Source of the DNA: Burkholderiales bacterium | GTDB lineage: Bacteria; Pseudomonadota; Gammaproteobacteria; Burkholderiales; SG8-39 | NCBI GenBank assembly: GCA_025929745.1 | Contig: JAICPQ010000029.1 | Coordinates: 1 to 14,816, forward strand | Direction of reading: 5' to 3' | Length of the DNA: 14,816 nucleotides | In this document: positions 14,771 to 14,816 of the stretch, piece after piece | How the letters are laid out: each line of letters opens with the position of its first letter | Numbering within the stretch: the stretch's first letter is position 1 | Made by a program: the position numbers and the translations under genes | The notes under the pieces: generated by a model | What the model was told of the DNA's origin: nothing | Database searches by the model: none | What the model saw: only the letters and a program-made list of their open reading frames with translations

Positions 14771-14816
14771 ATGATCGAGGAGCTCAGGAAAGACTGGTCG
14801 GATAACCCGCGCTGGA
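14771..14816 (+). CDS. aceA: Isocitrate lyase, N-terminal fragment cut by window end
   Basis: Fifteen codons are visible, reading M-I-E-E-L-R-K-D-W-S-D-N-P-R-W. The pattern L-x-K-D-W-x-x-N-P-R-W is the well-known start of bacterial isocitrate lyase, the glyoxylate-shunt enzyme that splits isocitrate into glyoxylate and succinate. AGGA at 14758-14761 lies 9 nt upstream of the ATG and supports the start. An in-frame GTG at 14738 is less likely. The call rests on a short stretch only. Confidence 0.7.
   Translation, partial: MIEELRKDWSDNPRW

Overview
The window reads as part of a high-GC betaproteobacterial chromosome. Gene families and gene order point the same way: a pyrE-xth block, a gatCAB block and an mreBCD-mrdA-rodA block lie side by side, an arrangement I recall from Burkholderiales, Ralstonia-like genomes and relatives. 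MreB, PBP2 and RodA are close in length to the usual proteobacterial forms (347, 638 and 370 residues). This is core, vertically inherited sequence. I see no mobile element, CRISPR array, tRNA or rRNA.

Layout, left to right. (1) 1-1386 (+): the 3' part of a lipoprotein-like gene that begins before the window. (2) 1379-4126 (-): a tightly overlapping unit read pyrE, xth, ampG, covering pyrimidine synthesis, base-excision repair and muropeptide import. (3) 4173-4844 (+): a lone exported DUF4124-like coiled-coil protein, divergent from pyrE and ending stop-on-stop against gatB. (4) 4841-8696 (-): gatC, gatA, an unrecognised exported protein, gatB. The three Gat subunits amidate mischarged Glu-tRNA(Gln) and Asp-tRNA(Asn); the extra gene between gatA and gatB overlaps both neighbours by 4 bp. 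(5) 8697-8852: a 156-bp divergent intergenic region. (6) 8853-14623 (+): mreB, mreC, mreD, mrdA (PBP2), rodA and a small Cys-rich secreted protein, i.e. the elongasome that builds lateral cell wall. (7) 14771 to the end (+): the first 15 codons of what looks like isocitrate lyase (aceA).

Most genes inside the three operons overlap or abut (TTGA, ATGA and TGATG junctions; a direct stop/start abutment at gatC/gatA; 11-17 bp overlaps; the mreB-mreC gap is 11 bp), which suggests strong translational coupling. Non-ATG starts (TTG for xth and the gatA-gatB insert, GTG for gatA and gatC) are needed to explain the junctions and family N-termini.

I found no clear undescribed multi-gene system. The best leads are single uncharacterised exported proteins embedded in core operons: the gatA-gatB insert (6265-6951) and the Cys-rich protein after rodA (14348-14623).
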